Shown: positions 33,602-42,983, counted from the stretch's first letter. The stretch is 64,000 nucleotides of DNA from DATBGS01 sp036557885 (GCA_036557885.1 DATBGS010000145.1:45840-109839), one strand, 5' to 3'. Numbers and translations are program-made. The notes: generated from the sequence alone by a model not told the origin.

Positions 33602-36033
33602 GGTTTCACCCCTCTCACCCAGCGGGTCCATTGAATAAACGAGCGCCAGGGGCCGATGTGCTTGACGCCCGGCGCCTGTATCGCGGCCAGCGCCTCCACT
33701 GAGCGCAGCGCGGCAAACTGCAAGCCAAGGAAGCTATCGGCCATTGCCAGCGGGCCGCCCAGCGTCATCGCGCCAGCGGCGTACATGCGCCCTGGCCCGT
33801 TCTCCATGCCCTCCACCTCGAAATTGTTGCGCACGCGCAGGCGTCCTTTGGGGCTGCGGCCCAGCCGGTGATGCTGCACCATATCGCGCAGCAGGTCGCT
33901 CGTATCCAGCGCGGCCTCCAGGCCGGTACAGTCAATGATAAAGTCGGAGGCCACCCAGTTTTCCGGCTCGCCGGGGTTGATGGCCTTCATCAGCGTAAAG
34001 ACCTGGCCGTAGGGGTTTGGCTCAACGCGCTTGGCGGTGCCAAAGCGAATCTGATACCAGCCCTCGCGCAGCCCATCGGAAACAATGCGCAGCCAGTCTG
34101 CGCGTTTGGCAGTGGTTGTGCCGCCCCAGTCGTTTAGTAGGCGGTCCCGCTCGTGATCGTTGGCTTTCTCCAGTTTGGCGCGCAGCGTGCCGCCGCCGCA
34201 GGCTTTCGGCCAGTTGAAGGGTTGCAGGTCCATATGGTTAATCACCTTGCGCCGGGCGTGGCCGTAGTGGTGGCCGGTAAGCAAGGGCGAGCGCATTACG
34301 TGCAAAATAAAGATGTTGCGGTTGTAGCGGCGCATCTCGTAGAGCCGCTGAAGCACGCGCGAGGCGACGATGCCGCGCCCGCGCACCATGACGATGCCGC
34401 CCTGCCGCGCCAGATGGTCGTAAATATGGTCGTGCTGTTCGTAGGCGTTGACGACGCGCTTGAAGTCTTTGGTGCGGTCACGATACTCTTGCAGATCAGC
34501 GAGGAATTGCACGCCAGGATAGCCAATTGCCAGATGGATGAAGCGTGCCAGCATCACCAAATTGACCGGCTCGCGGCGCTCGTTGACGGTGGTGACGGCG
34601 ACGGCATAGCGCCCATCGTCGGTTTTGCGGATGGCTTTGGCCTGCCCATAGCGCCATATGCGCCCCCAGCCAATGCGGATGGCTTCTTTATCCATCGCTG
34701 CAAAGACATCCACCGAGCGCGGGGTATAGGTGTCTGCCAGCACCGGCTCGCCAAAGATATGCCAGGCCACTGAGAAGAGATTGCCAAGCTGCCCTTTCTT
34801 GAGCGACCCCCACATTTCGCGCAGCCCATACGACGGCCAGCCCCAGATGTTGTCCGGGCAGGCGTCGCTGTTGGAGCGCAGGCGCTCGTGCCCCGGAATC
34901 TGCGAGTTGCGGCACAGCCGCTCGTAGCGCGAGTGGGGCTTGGGTTCCAGCCCCAGCACGACGATTTGCTCCGGGGCGACGCCCGCGCTGAGCATATGAT
35001 CCACCCAGGTAAAGCTGCCAATGCCCCCGCCAATCGCCAGATAGGTTGTCTCCAGCACTGTGACCGTTCCGCGATACAATTGCCAGACGGGGACCACCGG
35101 CTGCTGGAAGATGGGCGGCGGGAACGGGTCCAGCTTGGGTTTTTCGGGGACAAAGGGCAGCAGCACTCCCGTTTGATCGCTAAAGACCAGGGTTGGGTCG
35201 TTGGGTGGCGGCGCAAGCGGCGCGGGTGGCGGCGTATAGGCCGGAGTGGGCAAAGAGGGGCGCACGACAACGGGCTGGCTGGGCGGCAATACCGCGCCGA
35301 TGGCTGGCCGCGAGCCAGGCGGCACCGCGTTGGCGCTTGACGGCCTGGGCGTGTCCGGGGCGGTCAGTGCCAGGGTGAGTTGGAACTGGTCAATCTGCAT
35401 CACATCGCCGGGCTTGATGACCACGCGCTCGATGCGCTGTCCGTTGACATAGGTGCCGTTGCCGCTGTCTTTGTCCGAGACAATAACCTGATCGCCCTCG
35501 ATCTCGATCATGGCGTGCTCACGCGACACCTGGGTGCTCAACAGCACAATCGTGCATCCAGGCTGGCGGCCAATAATGGCGGGCGTGGCAACGCTCAGCG
35601 CGCGCGACTCGCCGGTCTTCAGGTGTGTCCAGCGCACCGCCACCAGACGCGGCGTAAGCTTACTTGAAGAGAGCGGGGCGGCGGGCATGGAGCCGCTTGC
35701 CGAGGGCTGCGCGCTCAGCGTGATCTCCGCCGCAAGGCGAAACGGCCCAATCTGAATGGTTTCGCCGCCGCGCAGCACCTCTTCGGTGATGCGGCGCTCC
35801 TCCACATAGGTGCCGTTTCTGCTGTTGTGGTCGCGGATGACTACATCGAAGCCTTTGCTCTCGATGGTCGTATGCAGGCGCGATACCCGATCACTGTTGA
35901 GCACGACCGTGTTTTCAGCAGTGCGGCCAATGGTGATGGGCAGGGGCGCAGTTCGCTCCATCGCCTGGCCGGTTACGGGGTCGCTCCAGGTCACGCGCAC
36001 CATCAAGGTGCCTGCATTGGTTGCGTCTAGCAT
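33598..36033 (-). CDS. FHA-FHA-flavoprotein fusion (FAD/NAD(P)-binding oxidoreductase-like)
   Basis: 811 residues from MLDATNAGTL (GGAG nine bases upstream). FHA domain 1 (about 10-105) has TIGR at 34-37, SRLH at 51-54 and RNGTYV at 72-77. FHA domain 2 (about 128-225) has IIGR, SREH and GNGTYVNG. A Pro-rich linker (about 228-310) follows, then a two-nucleotide-fold oxidoreductase with AIGGGIGSF near 333-341, VLGLEPKP ending the second strand, and the C-terminal FIIDCTGLEAAL and YAAGAMTLGG. The phosphopeptide-binding residues of both FHA domains are intact. The reaction is unknown. Confidence 0.75.
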   Translation of the reverse strand: MLDATNAGTLMVRVTWSDPVTGQAMERTAPLPITIGRTAENTVVLNSDRVSRLHTTIESKGFDVVIRDHNSRNGTYVEERRITEEVLRGGETIQIGPFRLAAEITLSAQPSASGSMPAAPLSSSKLTPRLVAVRWTHLKTGESRALSVATPAIIGRQPGCTIVLLSTQVSREHAMIEIEGDQVIVSDKDSGNGTYVNGQRIERVVIKPGDVMQIDQFQLTLALTAPDTPRPSSANAVPPGSRPAIGAVLPPSQPVVVRPSLPTPAYTPPPAPLAPPPNDPTLVFSDQTGVLLPFVPEKPKLDPFPPPIFQQPVVPVWQLYRGTVTVLETTYLAIGGGIGSFTWVDHMLSAGVAPEQIVVLGLEPKPHSRYERLCRNSQIPGHERLRSNSDACPDNIWGWPSYGLREMWGSLKKGQLGNLFSVAWHIFGEPVLADTYTPRSVDVFAAMDKEAIRIGWGRIWRYGQAKAIRKTDDGRYAVAVTTVNERREPVNLVMLARFIHLAIGYPGVQFLADLQEYRDRTKDFKRVVNAYEQHDHIYDHLARQGGIVMVRGRGIVASRVLQRLYEMRRYNRNIFILHVMRSPLLTGHHYGHARRKVINHMDLQPFNWPKACGGGTLRAKLEKANDHERDRLLNDWGGTTTAKRADWLRIVSDGLREGWYQIRFGTAKRVEPNPYGQVFTLMKAINPGEPENWVASDFIIDCTGLEAALDTSDLLRDMVQHHRLGRSPKGRLRVRNNFEVEGMENGPGRMYAAGAMTLGGPLAMADSFLGLQFAALRSVEALAAIQAPGVKHIGPWRSFIQWTRWVRGVKP

Positions 36034-36058
36034 CGCCGTTTCTCCACGTCTCTCCAGA

Positions 36059-36499
36059 CTACTGCTCAACCAGAATGGCCTGCCCGTTTGCCAGGGCGCG
36101 GCCACACCAGGGGCAGAACTCTTCTGGCCGGTAATCTACGGTGCGTTTGCAGTTGGCGCATTGAATCTTGAGGACTTTGGGGCGGGTGGCGGGAGCGCTC
36201 GTCACCCGCAGTTCAACTGGCCCCAGCCGGAACGTGTCGCCCTGTTGCAGCGGCACGCGCTGGTCAAAGGCAAGGCGGTACTGGTTATTGAAGCGAACAA
36301 TGTTCTGCTGGCTGAGGTTGCGGAGATAGAAGGTATCGCCATCGGCAAAGATCATGGCGTGCTGGCGCGAAACTGAAGGCTCGTTGAGGAGGATGTCGCA
36401 GGCGCCTGCCTGCCGACCAATCACACAGGGCCGCCCGCCCGGAACCGAATAGGTGTATGGCTGGCCTTGTATCTGCCAGGAGAGCGTGAGTGTTTGCAT
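36059..36499 (-). CDS. FHA domain protein with C-terminal zinc ribbon
   Basis: 146 residues. FHA core 20-100: VIGRQAGACDILL, SVSRQHAMI and the later NLSQQNIVRFNN with the usual spacing. A zinc ribbon follows: C114, C117, C129, C132 (CANCKRTV...CPWCGR). It lies 25 bases upstream of the FHA-flavoprotein gene on the same strand, so the three genes form one operon. A phosphothreonine-dependent adaptor is inferred; the partner kinase is not encoded here but kinases are abundant in the window. Confidence 0.83.
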   Translation of the reverse strand: MQTLTLSWQIQGQPYTYSVPGGRPCVIGRQAGACDILLNEPSVSRQHAMIFADGDTFYLRNLSQQNIVRFNNQYRLAFDQRVPLQQGDTFRLGPVELRVTSAPATRPKVLKIQCANCKRTVDYRPEEFCPWCGRALANGQAILVEQ

Positions 36500-36824
36500 G
36501 GGTGCGTCATCCCTTGGTAGGGCGGTTTTTCACAAGTATACCCTATCTGGTCGAAAAGCGCATCAGTTTTCTACACGGATTGGAGCGTCTTGCAGCGCCG
36601 CTGGCAAGGTTACTGCGCCCAGTGTACTGAAAGACGAAAGTTCAGCCTATGCGGTGTTTCATCCTGGCAGTGCTAAGTAGCTCACAACACGCACCCGGAC
36701 CAGGCAGCGTAACGTTTTGCGCTGCCTGGAGACATAAAGAGAGCGTTGAAACACCCCGAAAGCACGACGTGTTAGAATGACGCTCAAGAGCAATGTTTTT
36801 ATGTGAAGAGAGGAGCCTGGCCTG
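36500..36824. other. Divergent intergenic region, FHA operon / zwf
   Basis: No gene seen. A perfect 10-bp hairpin CCAGGCAGCG / CGCTGCCTGG lies at 36700-36729 in the zwf leader, without a T-run. Both operons must start here, but I could not place convincing promoter boxes. Confidence 0.45.
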
Positions 36825-38384
36825 ATGTCGCAGCCATCGCAATCAACGCCCGCCGCCTTGAAACATGCCGGATGGGGCGCGCAGCACCCTGAACCCTGCA
36901 CCCTGGTGATTTTTGGCGCCAGCGGCGATCTGACGCACCGCAAGCTGCTGCCTACGCTGGCCCATCTGGATTTCCAGCATCCGCTGCCCAAGGCGACAGC
37001 CATTGTGGGCTTTGCGCGGCGCCCCAATACCGATGAGCAGTTTCGGAAAGACGCGCTGGAGTCGGTGGACAAGTTTTCGCCTGCGGATGAGGAGCCGCTG
37101 GATGAACAAGCCAAACAATCCTTTGCCGCGCGCCTCTTCTATCATCAGGCCGATTTTAACGACGCGGCGGGCTACAAGTCGCTGGCCGAACTGCTGGATA
37201 AACTTGACCACGAGCGCGGGGGCAAGGGCAACCGTATCTTCTACCTGGCAACGCCGCCCAGCGCGTACACCACGATTATTGCGCAGCTTGGCGCGGCGGG
37301 CTTGAACCGCCAGCAGCGCGAGGGCGCGAAGGGCTGGTCGCGTGTGATTATCGAGAAGCCCTTTGGGCGCGATCTGGCCTCGGCGCAGGGCCTCAACGAG
37401 GAGATTGGCGAGATTTTCCGCGAGGAGCAGATTTATCGCATTGACCACTATCTGGGCAAGGAAACCGTGCAGAATTTGATGGCCTTCCGCTTTGGCAACG
37501 GCATCTTTGAGCCGCTGTGGAACCAGAAATATGTGGACCATGTGCAGATTCTGGTGGCCGAGAGCCTGGGCGTGGGCACGCGCGGCGGCTACTATGAGGA
37601 GGCCGGAACGATTCGAGATATGGTGCAGAACCATATGATGCAGTTGCTTTGCCTGATCGGGATGGAGCCGCCAGCGGCGTTTGATGCCAACTCGCTGCGC
37701 GATGAGAAGGTCAAGCTGCTGCGCTCGATTCGCCCGTTGAACAGCCAGGAGGTCGCCGCGCGCACCGTGCGCGCGCAGTACCGCGCCGGGCAGGTGGATG
37801 GTACGGAAATTCCCGACTATCGCAAAGAGCAAGGGGTAGCGCCCAATTCCATGACCGATACCTATGTGGCGCTCAAGCTGTTCATTGAGAACTGGCGCTG
37901 GGCTGGCGTGCCGTTTTACTTGCGCACGGGCAAGGCGCTGCCCAAACGCTCCACCGAGATTGTGATCTTCTTTAAGCAGGCGCCCTATCTGCTGTTTGCG
38001 GGCGAGGGCGAGGAGCGCGCCCCGAATGTGCTGATCGTGCGCGTGCAGCCCGATGAGGGCATCGCGCTGCAAATCGGGGCCAAAATCCCTGGCCCGCAAA
38101 TGCAGTTGGCGCCAGTCGCCCTGGATTTTATGTATAGCCAGGCGTTTGGCGCGGGCACGCCCGAAGCCTACGAACGGCTGCTTGTTGACTGTATGCTGGG
38201 CGATTCTACGCTCTTTATTCGCCGCGATGAGGTGGAGAGCGCCTGGACGTTGATAGATAGCATCGTCAATGGCTGGAATGGCTCCGGGCGCCGCTCCTTG
38301 CCCACCTATGAGGCGGGCACCTGGGGGCCGCGCGAGGCCGACGAACTGATTGAGCGCGATAATCGCCAGTGGTGGAATCCGTGA
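36825..38384 (+). CDS. zwf: Glucose-6-phosphate 1-dehydrogenase
   Basis: 519 residues, full length, with AGAGGAG nine bases before the ATG. NADP fingerprint IFGASGDLTHRKLLPTLAHL near residue 29; the substrate and catalytic motif RIDHYLGKETVQN near 203-215; PFYLRTGKALPKR toward the C-terminus. It catalyses the first oxidative pentose phosphate step, making NADPH. An alpha/beta hydrolase gene follows within 20 bases. Confidence 0.95.
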   Translation: MSQPSQSTPAALKHAGWGAQHPEPCTLVIFGASGDLTHRKLLPTLAHLDFQHPLPKATAIVGFARRPNTDEQFRKDALESVDKFSPADEEPLDEQAKQSFAARLFYHQADFNDAAGYKSLAELLDKLDHERGGKGNRIFYLATPPSAYTTIIAQLGAAGLNRQQREGAKGWSRVIIEKPFGRDLASAQGLNEEIGEIFREEQIYRIDHYLGKETVQNLMAFRFGNGIFEPLWNQKYVDHVQILVAESLGVGTRGGYYEEAGTIRDMVQNHMMQLLCLIGMEPPAAFDANSLRDEKVKLLRSIRPLNSQEVAARTVRAQYRAGQVDGTEIPDYRKEQGVAPNSMTDTYVALKLFIENWRWAGVPFYLRTGKALPKRSTEIVIFFKQAPYLLFAGEGEERAPNVLIVRVQPDEGIALQIGAKIPGPQMQLAPVALDFMYSQAFGAGTPEAYERLLVDCMLGDSTLFIRRDEVESAWTLIDSIVNGWNGSGRRSLPTYEAGTWGPREADELIERDNRQWWNP

Positions 38385-38403
38385 CCTGGAGGGCCAGACG
38401 CCT

Positions 38404-39105
38404 GTGCCAACTGTCAAAGTCAACGACATCCAGATGTATTACGAGCGACACGGCGAAGGGGAGCCGCTGGTCCTGATCTGCGGGCTTGCCATTGATCTCT
38501 CTGAGAACGAAAGCATCGTTCGCTGGCTTGCCAAATCGTATCAGGTGCTGGCCTTTGATAATCGGGGAGCGGGTCGCACGGATAAGCCGGATATGCCGTA
38601 TTCCATTGAGATGATGGCCGAGGATACTGCCGGGCTGATGCAGGCGCTTGGCGTGAAGCAAGCGCGCGTTATCGGTACCTCGATGGGCGGGCGGATTGCG
38701 CTGGCGTTGACCCTCCAGCACCCCGAACTGGTGAAAAAGCTGATCCTGGTTTCTACCTCGGCCAGGGTGATCAAAAGCGCCGGAAGAACCTGGCGCTTGC
38801 GCGTTGGAGGGCTGCTCTCGAACCTGCCCCTCTTGCGCAGCAACTACCCGCAGCCGCGTTACGCTTTTTTGCGCCAGCTTGAGGCGTCGGGCAGCTACAA
38901 TTGCCTTGATCGCTTGCCTGAAATACACGCCCCGACGCTGATTTTGCATGGGAAGCAAGACAAGACGGTTCTGTATCACCTGGCTGAGGAACTGCACGCT
39001 GGCATAGCCGGTTCGCAGATGGTGATGTTTAAGGGCGGCCACATCTTCTTTCTCTTTAGAGAGCGCCAGCCGTTTCTGGAGACTATAGCACAGTTTCTGG
39101 AGTGA
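38404..39105 (+). CDS. Alpha/beta-fold hydrolase
   Basis: 233 residues from a GTG (GGAGGG about 10 bases upstream). Oxyanion region VLICGLAIDLSEN, DNRGAGRTDKP, the nucleophile elbow GTSMGGRIAL, the acid in LHGKQDKTV, and the base in FKGGHIFF make a complete Ser-Asp-His triad. The lid region is short. The substrate is unknown; esterase, lactonase or ring-cleavage hydrolase are all possible. A 6-phosphogluconolactonase role next to zwf would be attractive, but the fold differs from the known lactonases. Confidence 0.82.
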   Translation: MPTVKVNDIQMYYERHGEGEPLVLICGLAIDLSENESIVRWLAKSYQVLAFDNRGAGRTDKPDMPYSIEMMAEDTAGLMQALGVKQARVIGTSMGGRIALALTLQHPELVKKLILVSTSARVIKSAGRTWRLRVGGLLSNLPLLRSNYPQPRYAFLRQLEASGSYNCLDRLPEIHAPTLILHGKQDKTVLYHLAEELHAGIAGSQMVMFKGGHIFFLFRERQPFLETIAQFLE

Positions 39106-39387
39106 TAGGCCGGAGGGTGGTGCACCACCGCCAGCAGTAGAACCCCTGAGCAGCCATTTTCAGCGGCGCGATGTCAGCGGCACAAGCCTGAATCAACGGG
39201 TTTGTGTCGCTGGCTTTGTGTGGTGAAATCGGTGCTTTGGTCACAGAGCCTGCATCCAGTGAGAGTTTTGGCACGTTGATCCCTTAGTTAGATAACCAAA
39301 CGGGGCATCTTTGCAACTATAACTGTATGGGGTTTGCAGACGGAACTCATCTGATTGCTGTCTTCAACGAAGAAGGGAGAACCCAGG

Positions 39388-40902
39388 ATGCACCGGCCTT
39401 CTACGCTCATCATCCCTCGTCTCAGCAAAACCTGGCTGACGATTGCATTGCTCGCTCTCATCTGCGCGCTGGCCTTCGCTGGTATGCAGGTCAGGTTGGC
39501 ACACGCTGGCATCCAGCAAACGTATCTTGTGCTGTTCAAGCAGACGTCCGTTGCAGCGGGCGCAATTACCGCCGCAGGTGGCACAATTGTCTACAGCTAT
39601 GATGCTATTGGCGTTGCCATCGCCAGTTCAGACAACCCGACTTTTGCCAGCGATGTTGCGCGCGATAACCGGGTAGAAGGTGCCTCAGCAACGGCCTCCT
39701 TTGGCACCGGCTTGAGCGACGACCTTGCTGATACCGGCACATCGAGCGATGCCGCGACACCCAACACCCCCGCCCCCGGATTTGATAACCTCTCCGGCCT
39801 TCAGTGGGATATGACCCAGATTCACGCTTTTGAGGCCCACAACATCACCGGCGGCAGCAGTTCTGTGGTGGTTGGGGATATTGATACCGGCCTGGACTTT
39901 ACACACCCAGACCTCGCGCCCAATGTGGACTTTGCCGACAGCGCCTCGTGTATTGGCGGCGTGCCGAATACAAGCCCCAGCGCCTGGATGGATGATAACG
40001 GGCATGGCACGCACACGGCGGGCACCATTGCCGCTGCCAGGAACGGTCTTGGCATCGTGGGTGTGGCGCCCAATGTGAAGATTGCGAGCATTAAGGCGGG
40101 CAACGCCGCCGGGTTCTTCTTCCCAGAGGCGGTTATCTGCGCCTTTATGTGGGCGGGCAGCCACCACATCCAGGTCACGAATAACAGCTACTTCGCTGAC
40201 CCCTGGCTCTTTAACTGCAAGAACGACCCTACCCAGCGCGCTATCTGGAAGGCTGAGCGGCGGGCCATTCGCTATGCTATGCAGCAGGGTACTGTCGTTG
40301 TGGCTGCCGAGGGCAATCAGTCAGACGATCTGGCCCATCCAACCGCCGACGCCACCAGCCCGGATGACACGAATCCTGTGCTGCGCAGTATCCATAACGA
40401 CTGCGCTGTTGTTCCAGTGGAAGTGGCGGGCGTGATCGGCGTCACCGCCGATGGCAACAATCTGCTCAAATCCTTCTACTCTAGCTATGGGGTTGGCACT
40501 GTGCAGGTAATCGCCCCAGGAGGCGACTCAGTCCTCCAGCGTACAGCCGCAGCTCCCAACGGGCGGGTGCTCTCCACCTGGCCGGCAGCGTTGATCAATG
40601 GGTGCGCGCGGAAGGTCTTTGATGGCGCGGCAACCTACTGTTACGCGCAAGGCACCTCGATGGCCTCGCCGCATGTGGCAGGGGTTGTTGCCCTGATTAT
40701 GAGCATGGGCGTGACCAGCCCTGGCGCAGTCACCGCAAAACTCACCAATTCGGCTGACCCGATGGCCTGTCCGGATACCTCGATCTACGCGCCCTTCCCG
40801 GCAGTGGACAACGGGGCGCCGCAGGTGTGCCAGGGTGGGACAGGCTATAACTCGTTCAATGGGAAAGGGCAGGCAAACGCGCTGGCGGCTGTGAGCCACT
40901 AG
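39388..40902 (+). CDS. Secreted subtilisin-like serine peptidase (S8)
   Basis: 504 residues from the ATG before HRPSTLI (CCCAGG upstream). A signal peptide (TWLTIALLALICALAFAG...AHA, about residues 15-40) and an I9-like propeptide precede the catalytic domain. The triad is Asp in VVGDIDTGLDFTHPDL, His in DDNGHGTHTAGTIAA and Ser in GTSMASPHVAG, with the oxyanion asparagine probably in VTNNSYF or AEGNQ. Several cysteine pairs suit an exported enzyme. It is probably a nutrient protease. Confidence 0.9.
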   Translation: MHRPSTLIIPRLSKTWLTIALLALICALAFAGMQVRLAHAGIQQTYLVLFKQTSVAAGAITAAGGTIVYSYDAIGVAIASSDNPTFASDVARDNRVEGASATASFGTGLSDDLADTGTSSDAATPNTPAPGFDNLSGLQWDMTQIHAFEAHNITGGSSSVVVGDIDTGLDFTHPDLAPNVDFADSASCIGGVPNTSPSAWMDDNGHGTHTAGTIAAARNGLGIVGVAPNVKIASIKAGNAAGFFFPEAVICAFMWAGSHHIQVTNNSYFADPWLFNCKNDPTQRAIWKAERRAIRYAMQQGTVVVAAEGNQSDDLAHPTADATSPDDTNPVLRSIHNDCAVVPVEVAGVIGVTADGNNLLKSFYSSYGVGTVQVIAPGGDSVLQRTAAAPNGRVLSTWPAALINGCARKVFDGAATYCYAQGTSMASPHVAGVVALIMSMGVTSPGAVTAKLTNSADPMACPDTSIYAPFPAVDNGAPQVCQGGTGYNSFNGKGQANALAAVSH

Positions 40903-40954
40903 CCGCTGGCGATTCCTGGCGCCCGGCTGTGCTGCTTCGCCAGCGCAGCCAACA

Positions 40955-40998
40955 AGGAGGGCCAGCAGCACCTGCTAAAAGGTGCTGCTGGCCCTCCT
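40955..40998. terminator. Long perfect hairpin between convergent genes
   Basis: 18-bp perfect arms beginning AGGAGGGCCAGC and ending GCTGGCCCTCCT, with an eight-base loop, 53 bases after the subtilase stop and before a convergent minus-strand gene. Probably a bidirectional terminator. Confidence 0.7.
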
Positions 40999-41080
40999 CC
41001 CGTTTCTTCATTCCGGCTCGCGGCTAGAGAGCGGCTCGACCATTGGGCGCGTGCGAATCTCGATATGCGTAAAAGGGATG

Positions 41081-41593
41081 TCAGACGGAGGCCGGTTCAT
41101 GGGGAGCGAGCAGATCATGTTCTTCGCGCACCCCACGCGCCCGCGCAAAGAGGGTGAGGGTGCTGATCAGAAAGCTCGCGGCCAGGAAGACCAGGGCGGC
41201 GCTGAGCCACAGCAGCCAGGAGTGGTCAGCGTTATGCGAGGCGTTGTGCAGCGTGATGAGCGCCAGGGCAACGGCTGCCCAGCAAAAAATCAGGAAGCCG
41301 CCGCGCTTACACACTACCACGTGCAGGCGATCATTGTAGCGTATGGACATCGCCTGGCCGCGCACAAAACCCACCAGCATCCCGACCAGCACACTCAGCA
41401 CAAAGAGCACGTCATGCTCAAAATTCATCTGGGTGCTTTTTGCCACAAGCTGCCAGGTGGCATAGATCACTGCCGCTATCAGCAGCAGATTGAAGACGGG
41501 CGAAATCGTATGCCAGGAGAGCGAGTAAAACGCAAGCACCAGCATCGCAATGGCGACCAGGGCGGCGACTGAGTAAATGGCAGCGTCGGGCAT
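41081..41593 (-). CDS. Four- to five-helix membrane protein, function unknown
   Basis: 170 residues from MPDAAIYSVAALVA. Membrane segments lie at about 8-25, 32-50, 62-80, 98-115 and 128-148. The loop GFVRGQAMSIRYNDRLHVVVCKRGGF resembles the basic loop of CcdC/DUF1453 proteins, but the match is too weak to assign. Upstream (41624-41641) is a short palindrome CAAAC...GTTTG. Confidence 0.55.
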   Translation of the reverse strand: MPDAAIYSVAALVAIAMLVLAFYSLSWHTISPVFNLLLIAAVIYATWQLVAKSTQMNFEHDVLFVLSVLVGMLVGFVRGQAMSIRYNDRLHVVVCKRGGFLIFCWAAVALALITLHNASHNADHSWLLWLSAALVFLAASFLISTLTLFARARGVREEHDLLAPHEPASV

Positions 41594-41751
41594 AGTGTAG
41601 TTCTCAAGCAGATGACAACGACCCAAACGCTCGAACGTTTGAAGCAGGTTCTGTGCCACGCGCTCAGCCGCGCGGCCTGCCCCACCCCAGCCGGCTAGAA
41701 GCCGGCGCTACCCCCAAAGGGGGCACGGCAAGCCCCGCCCTGGCCCGCTTG

Positions 41752-41952
41752 CTAGCGCTTTTTGCTAAAGGAACTGACCGTGACCAGAACGACGCTGACC
41801 AGCGCGAAGAGAATCCCGGCCATAAAGATGCCTACGCCCAGATAGACCAGTGTTCGGTCATTATTTTGGATAAATCCGAGAATCAAGGGCACAAAGGCGA
41901 TCACACAAATAAGAATCGCCAGCATCAGCCAGCGCTCACGCAAGAAACGCAT
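41752..41952 (-). CDS. Small two-helix membrane protein
   Basis: 66 residues from MRFLRERWLML, with a strong GAGGAGGGGAAG site; the longer frame to 42072 is not needed. Two membrane helices (LAILICVIAFVPLILGFI and YLGVGIFMAGILFALVSVVLVTVSS) are joined by QNNDRTLV. No family is recognised. Confidence 0.6.
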   Translation of the reverse strand: MRFLRERWLMLAILICVIAFVPLILGFIQNNDRTLVYLGVGIFMAGILFALVSVVLVTVSSFSKKR

Positions 41953-42075
41953 CTTCCCCTCCTCAATACAGATAAGATTGGTGCGGGCGTCCACAGACAC
42001 ATCCTGGCAAGGCACGGGCAGTATAACATGGGCCGGGCGGAGAAGGGAGCAAAATAGGAAGTTTGGCGGCAATGC

Positions 42076-42447
42076 TCAGTCTTGCTGGGCTGTCACCAAT
42101 GCCACCTGCAACTGGTCGCCTGCCTGTGTGCCGGTGCGCGCGATGGTTCCGCTGGGTAGTTCGACGACATAGCGCGAACTGAGGCTGATGGGGCCAAGCC
42201 GCCAGGGGCGCAGGTTGGAGACGGCACGCAGTACGGTGCCATTTTGCGCGACATAGAGCGCGTCAATGGCAAAGCGCATGAAGAACATGTGGATGCTGGT
42301 GCAAGGGTCAATTACCAGGCCGCTGCCTTCTGGCAGGCTGGCCTGGCCCATCAGTCCCACTGCGCGCGTCATGACTGAATCGGCCAGCCCCGCGCGCTCT
42401 GCCAGTACCGCGCCGCGCGTGGTGTTGATGACTCGAACCGTTTGCAA
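42076..42447 (-). CDS. DUF192 family protein
   Basis: 123 residues from a TTG start (AGGG seven bases upstream). The DUF192 block is clear: RAVGLMGQASLPEGSGLVIDPCTSIHMFFMRFAIDALYVAQNGTVLRAVSNLRPWRLGP then YVVELPSGTI. Many relatives carry a signal peptide, but this one does not. The function of the family is not established. Confidence 0.85.
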   Translation of the reverse strand: MQTVRVINTTRGAVLAERAGLADSVMTRAVGLMGQASLPEGSGLVIDPCTSIHMFFMRFAIDALYVAQNGTVLRAVSNLRPWRLGPISLSSRYVVELPSGTIARTGTQAGDQLQVALVTAQQD

Positions 42448-42573
42448 AAGTATTCCCTCATTTTTGCGCCATTATACACAATGTCTTGGTGGATAGAGCC
42501 TTGTAGCACCGGCCTCTGTGCCGGTGGGCGTGGGTGGGGCTGGGGAAACACCGCAAACTCGTCCGAAAAACGC

Positions 42574-42602
42574 TTGACAGTGCGCCCGTTTTCAGGTATA
42601 CT
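42574..42602 (+). promoter_or_regulatory. Near-consensus sigma-A promoter for RNA candidate B
   Basis: TTGACA (42574-42579), a 17-base spacer, TATACT (42597-42602); the -35 is consensus. Transcription should begin near 42609, 375 bases before the start codon of the downstream gene. It matches the promoter of copy A in layout. Confidence 0.78.
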
Positions 42603-42608
42603 AGCAGC

Positions 42609-42820
42609 AGCCGTGAAAGAGATGGCCCTGTGGAACCGCGCAATGGCTCAGACAACTTCATTTCCCAGGCCGTCTCTGGAGAACTGGCACAAACGAGTTA
42701 GAAACTCGCCCATGCCACGTTACCCCGCACCTTCCACCGGCAGGCGCGGGGCCGAAACATGTTACGGCAATTCGGTTGCCACTGCTTCTGGCCCCCGCGC
42801 CTGACCCAGGCAGCGGGGGC
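42609..42820 (+). ncRNA. Structured RNA candidate B upstream of an unknown gene
   Basis: About 212 nt. Elements shared with copy A in the same order: AGCAGCC at the 5' end, GACAACT (42651), hairpin CGAGTT-AGA-AACTCG (42694-42708), stem CCCCGC/GCGGGG (42723-42728 with 42746-42751), GGCGCGGGGCCG identical to A, hairpin GGCAA-TTCGG-TTGCC (42766-42780, where A has CTGCCA/TGGCAG) and terminal hairpin GCCCCCGCGCCTG...GCGGGGGC (42791-42820). An additional stem GAGATGGCC / GGCCGTCTC encloses the 5' part. Compensatory changes favour a conserved fold. Confidence 0.6.
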
Positions 42821-42850
42821 TTGTTCTTGCTTGGGGCGTTCCCCGGCACC

Positions 42851-42867
42851 CTAAGACAGAAGGGCAC
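42851..42867. repeat. Isolated module of the mosaic repeat family
   Basis: CTAAGACAGAAGGGCAC, the same 17-base module found twice in R2 and once, inverted, in R4 (43954-43970). It is followed by a GCCGGGGCTAC...GTAGCCCCGGC palindrome (42872-42905) in the gap between RNA candidate B and its gene. Confidence 0.65.
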
Positions 42868-42983
42868 GGGGGGCGCCGGGGCTACAAGCTGCTCGTAGCC
42901 CCGGCCACCGTGCCGGGCAGCGCAGCACAAGCGGGCGAGCAGAACGTGCGCAGGGCCATTTCGCGCAGAAACGAGGCCCATGT

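Noticed and set aside
36700..36729. Hairpin upstream of zwf as a terminator
   Set aside because: There is no T-run and no gene on the plus strand just upstream; kept only as a leader hairpin.
42631..42640. TGGAACCGCG in RNA candidate B, like a T-box core
   Set aside because: Copy A lacks it, no stem I or specifier loop is visible, and the downstream gene is not an aminoacyl-tRNA synthetase or amino acid gene.
42778..42784. GCCACTG in RNA candidate B, as in cobalamin riboswitches
   Set aside because: The remaining cobalamin-box sequence is missing, and the heptamer forms part of a local hairpin that is replaced by another sequence in copy A.
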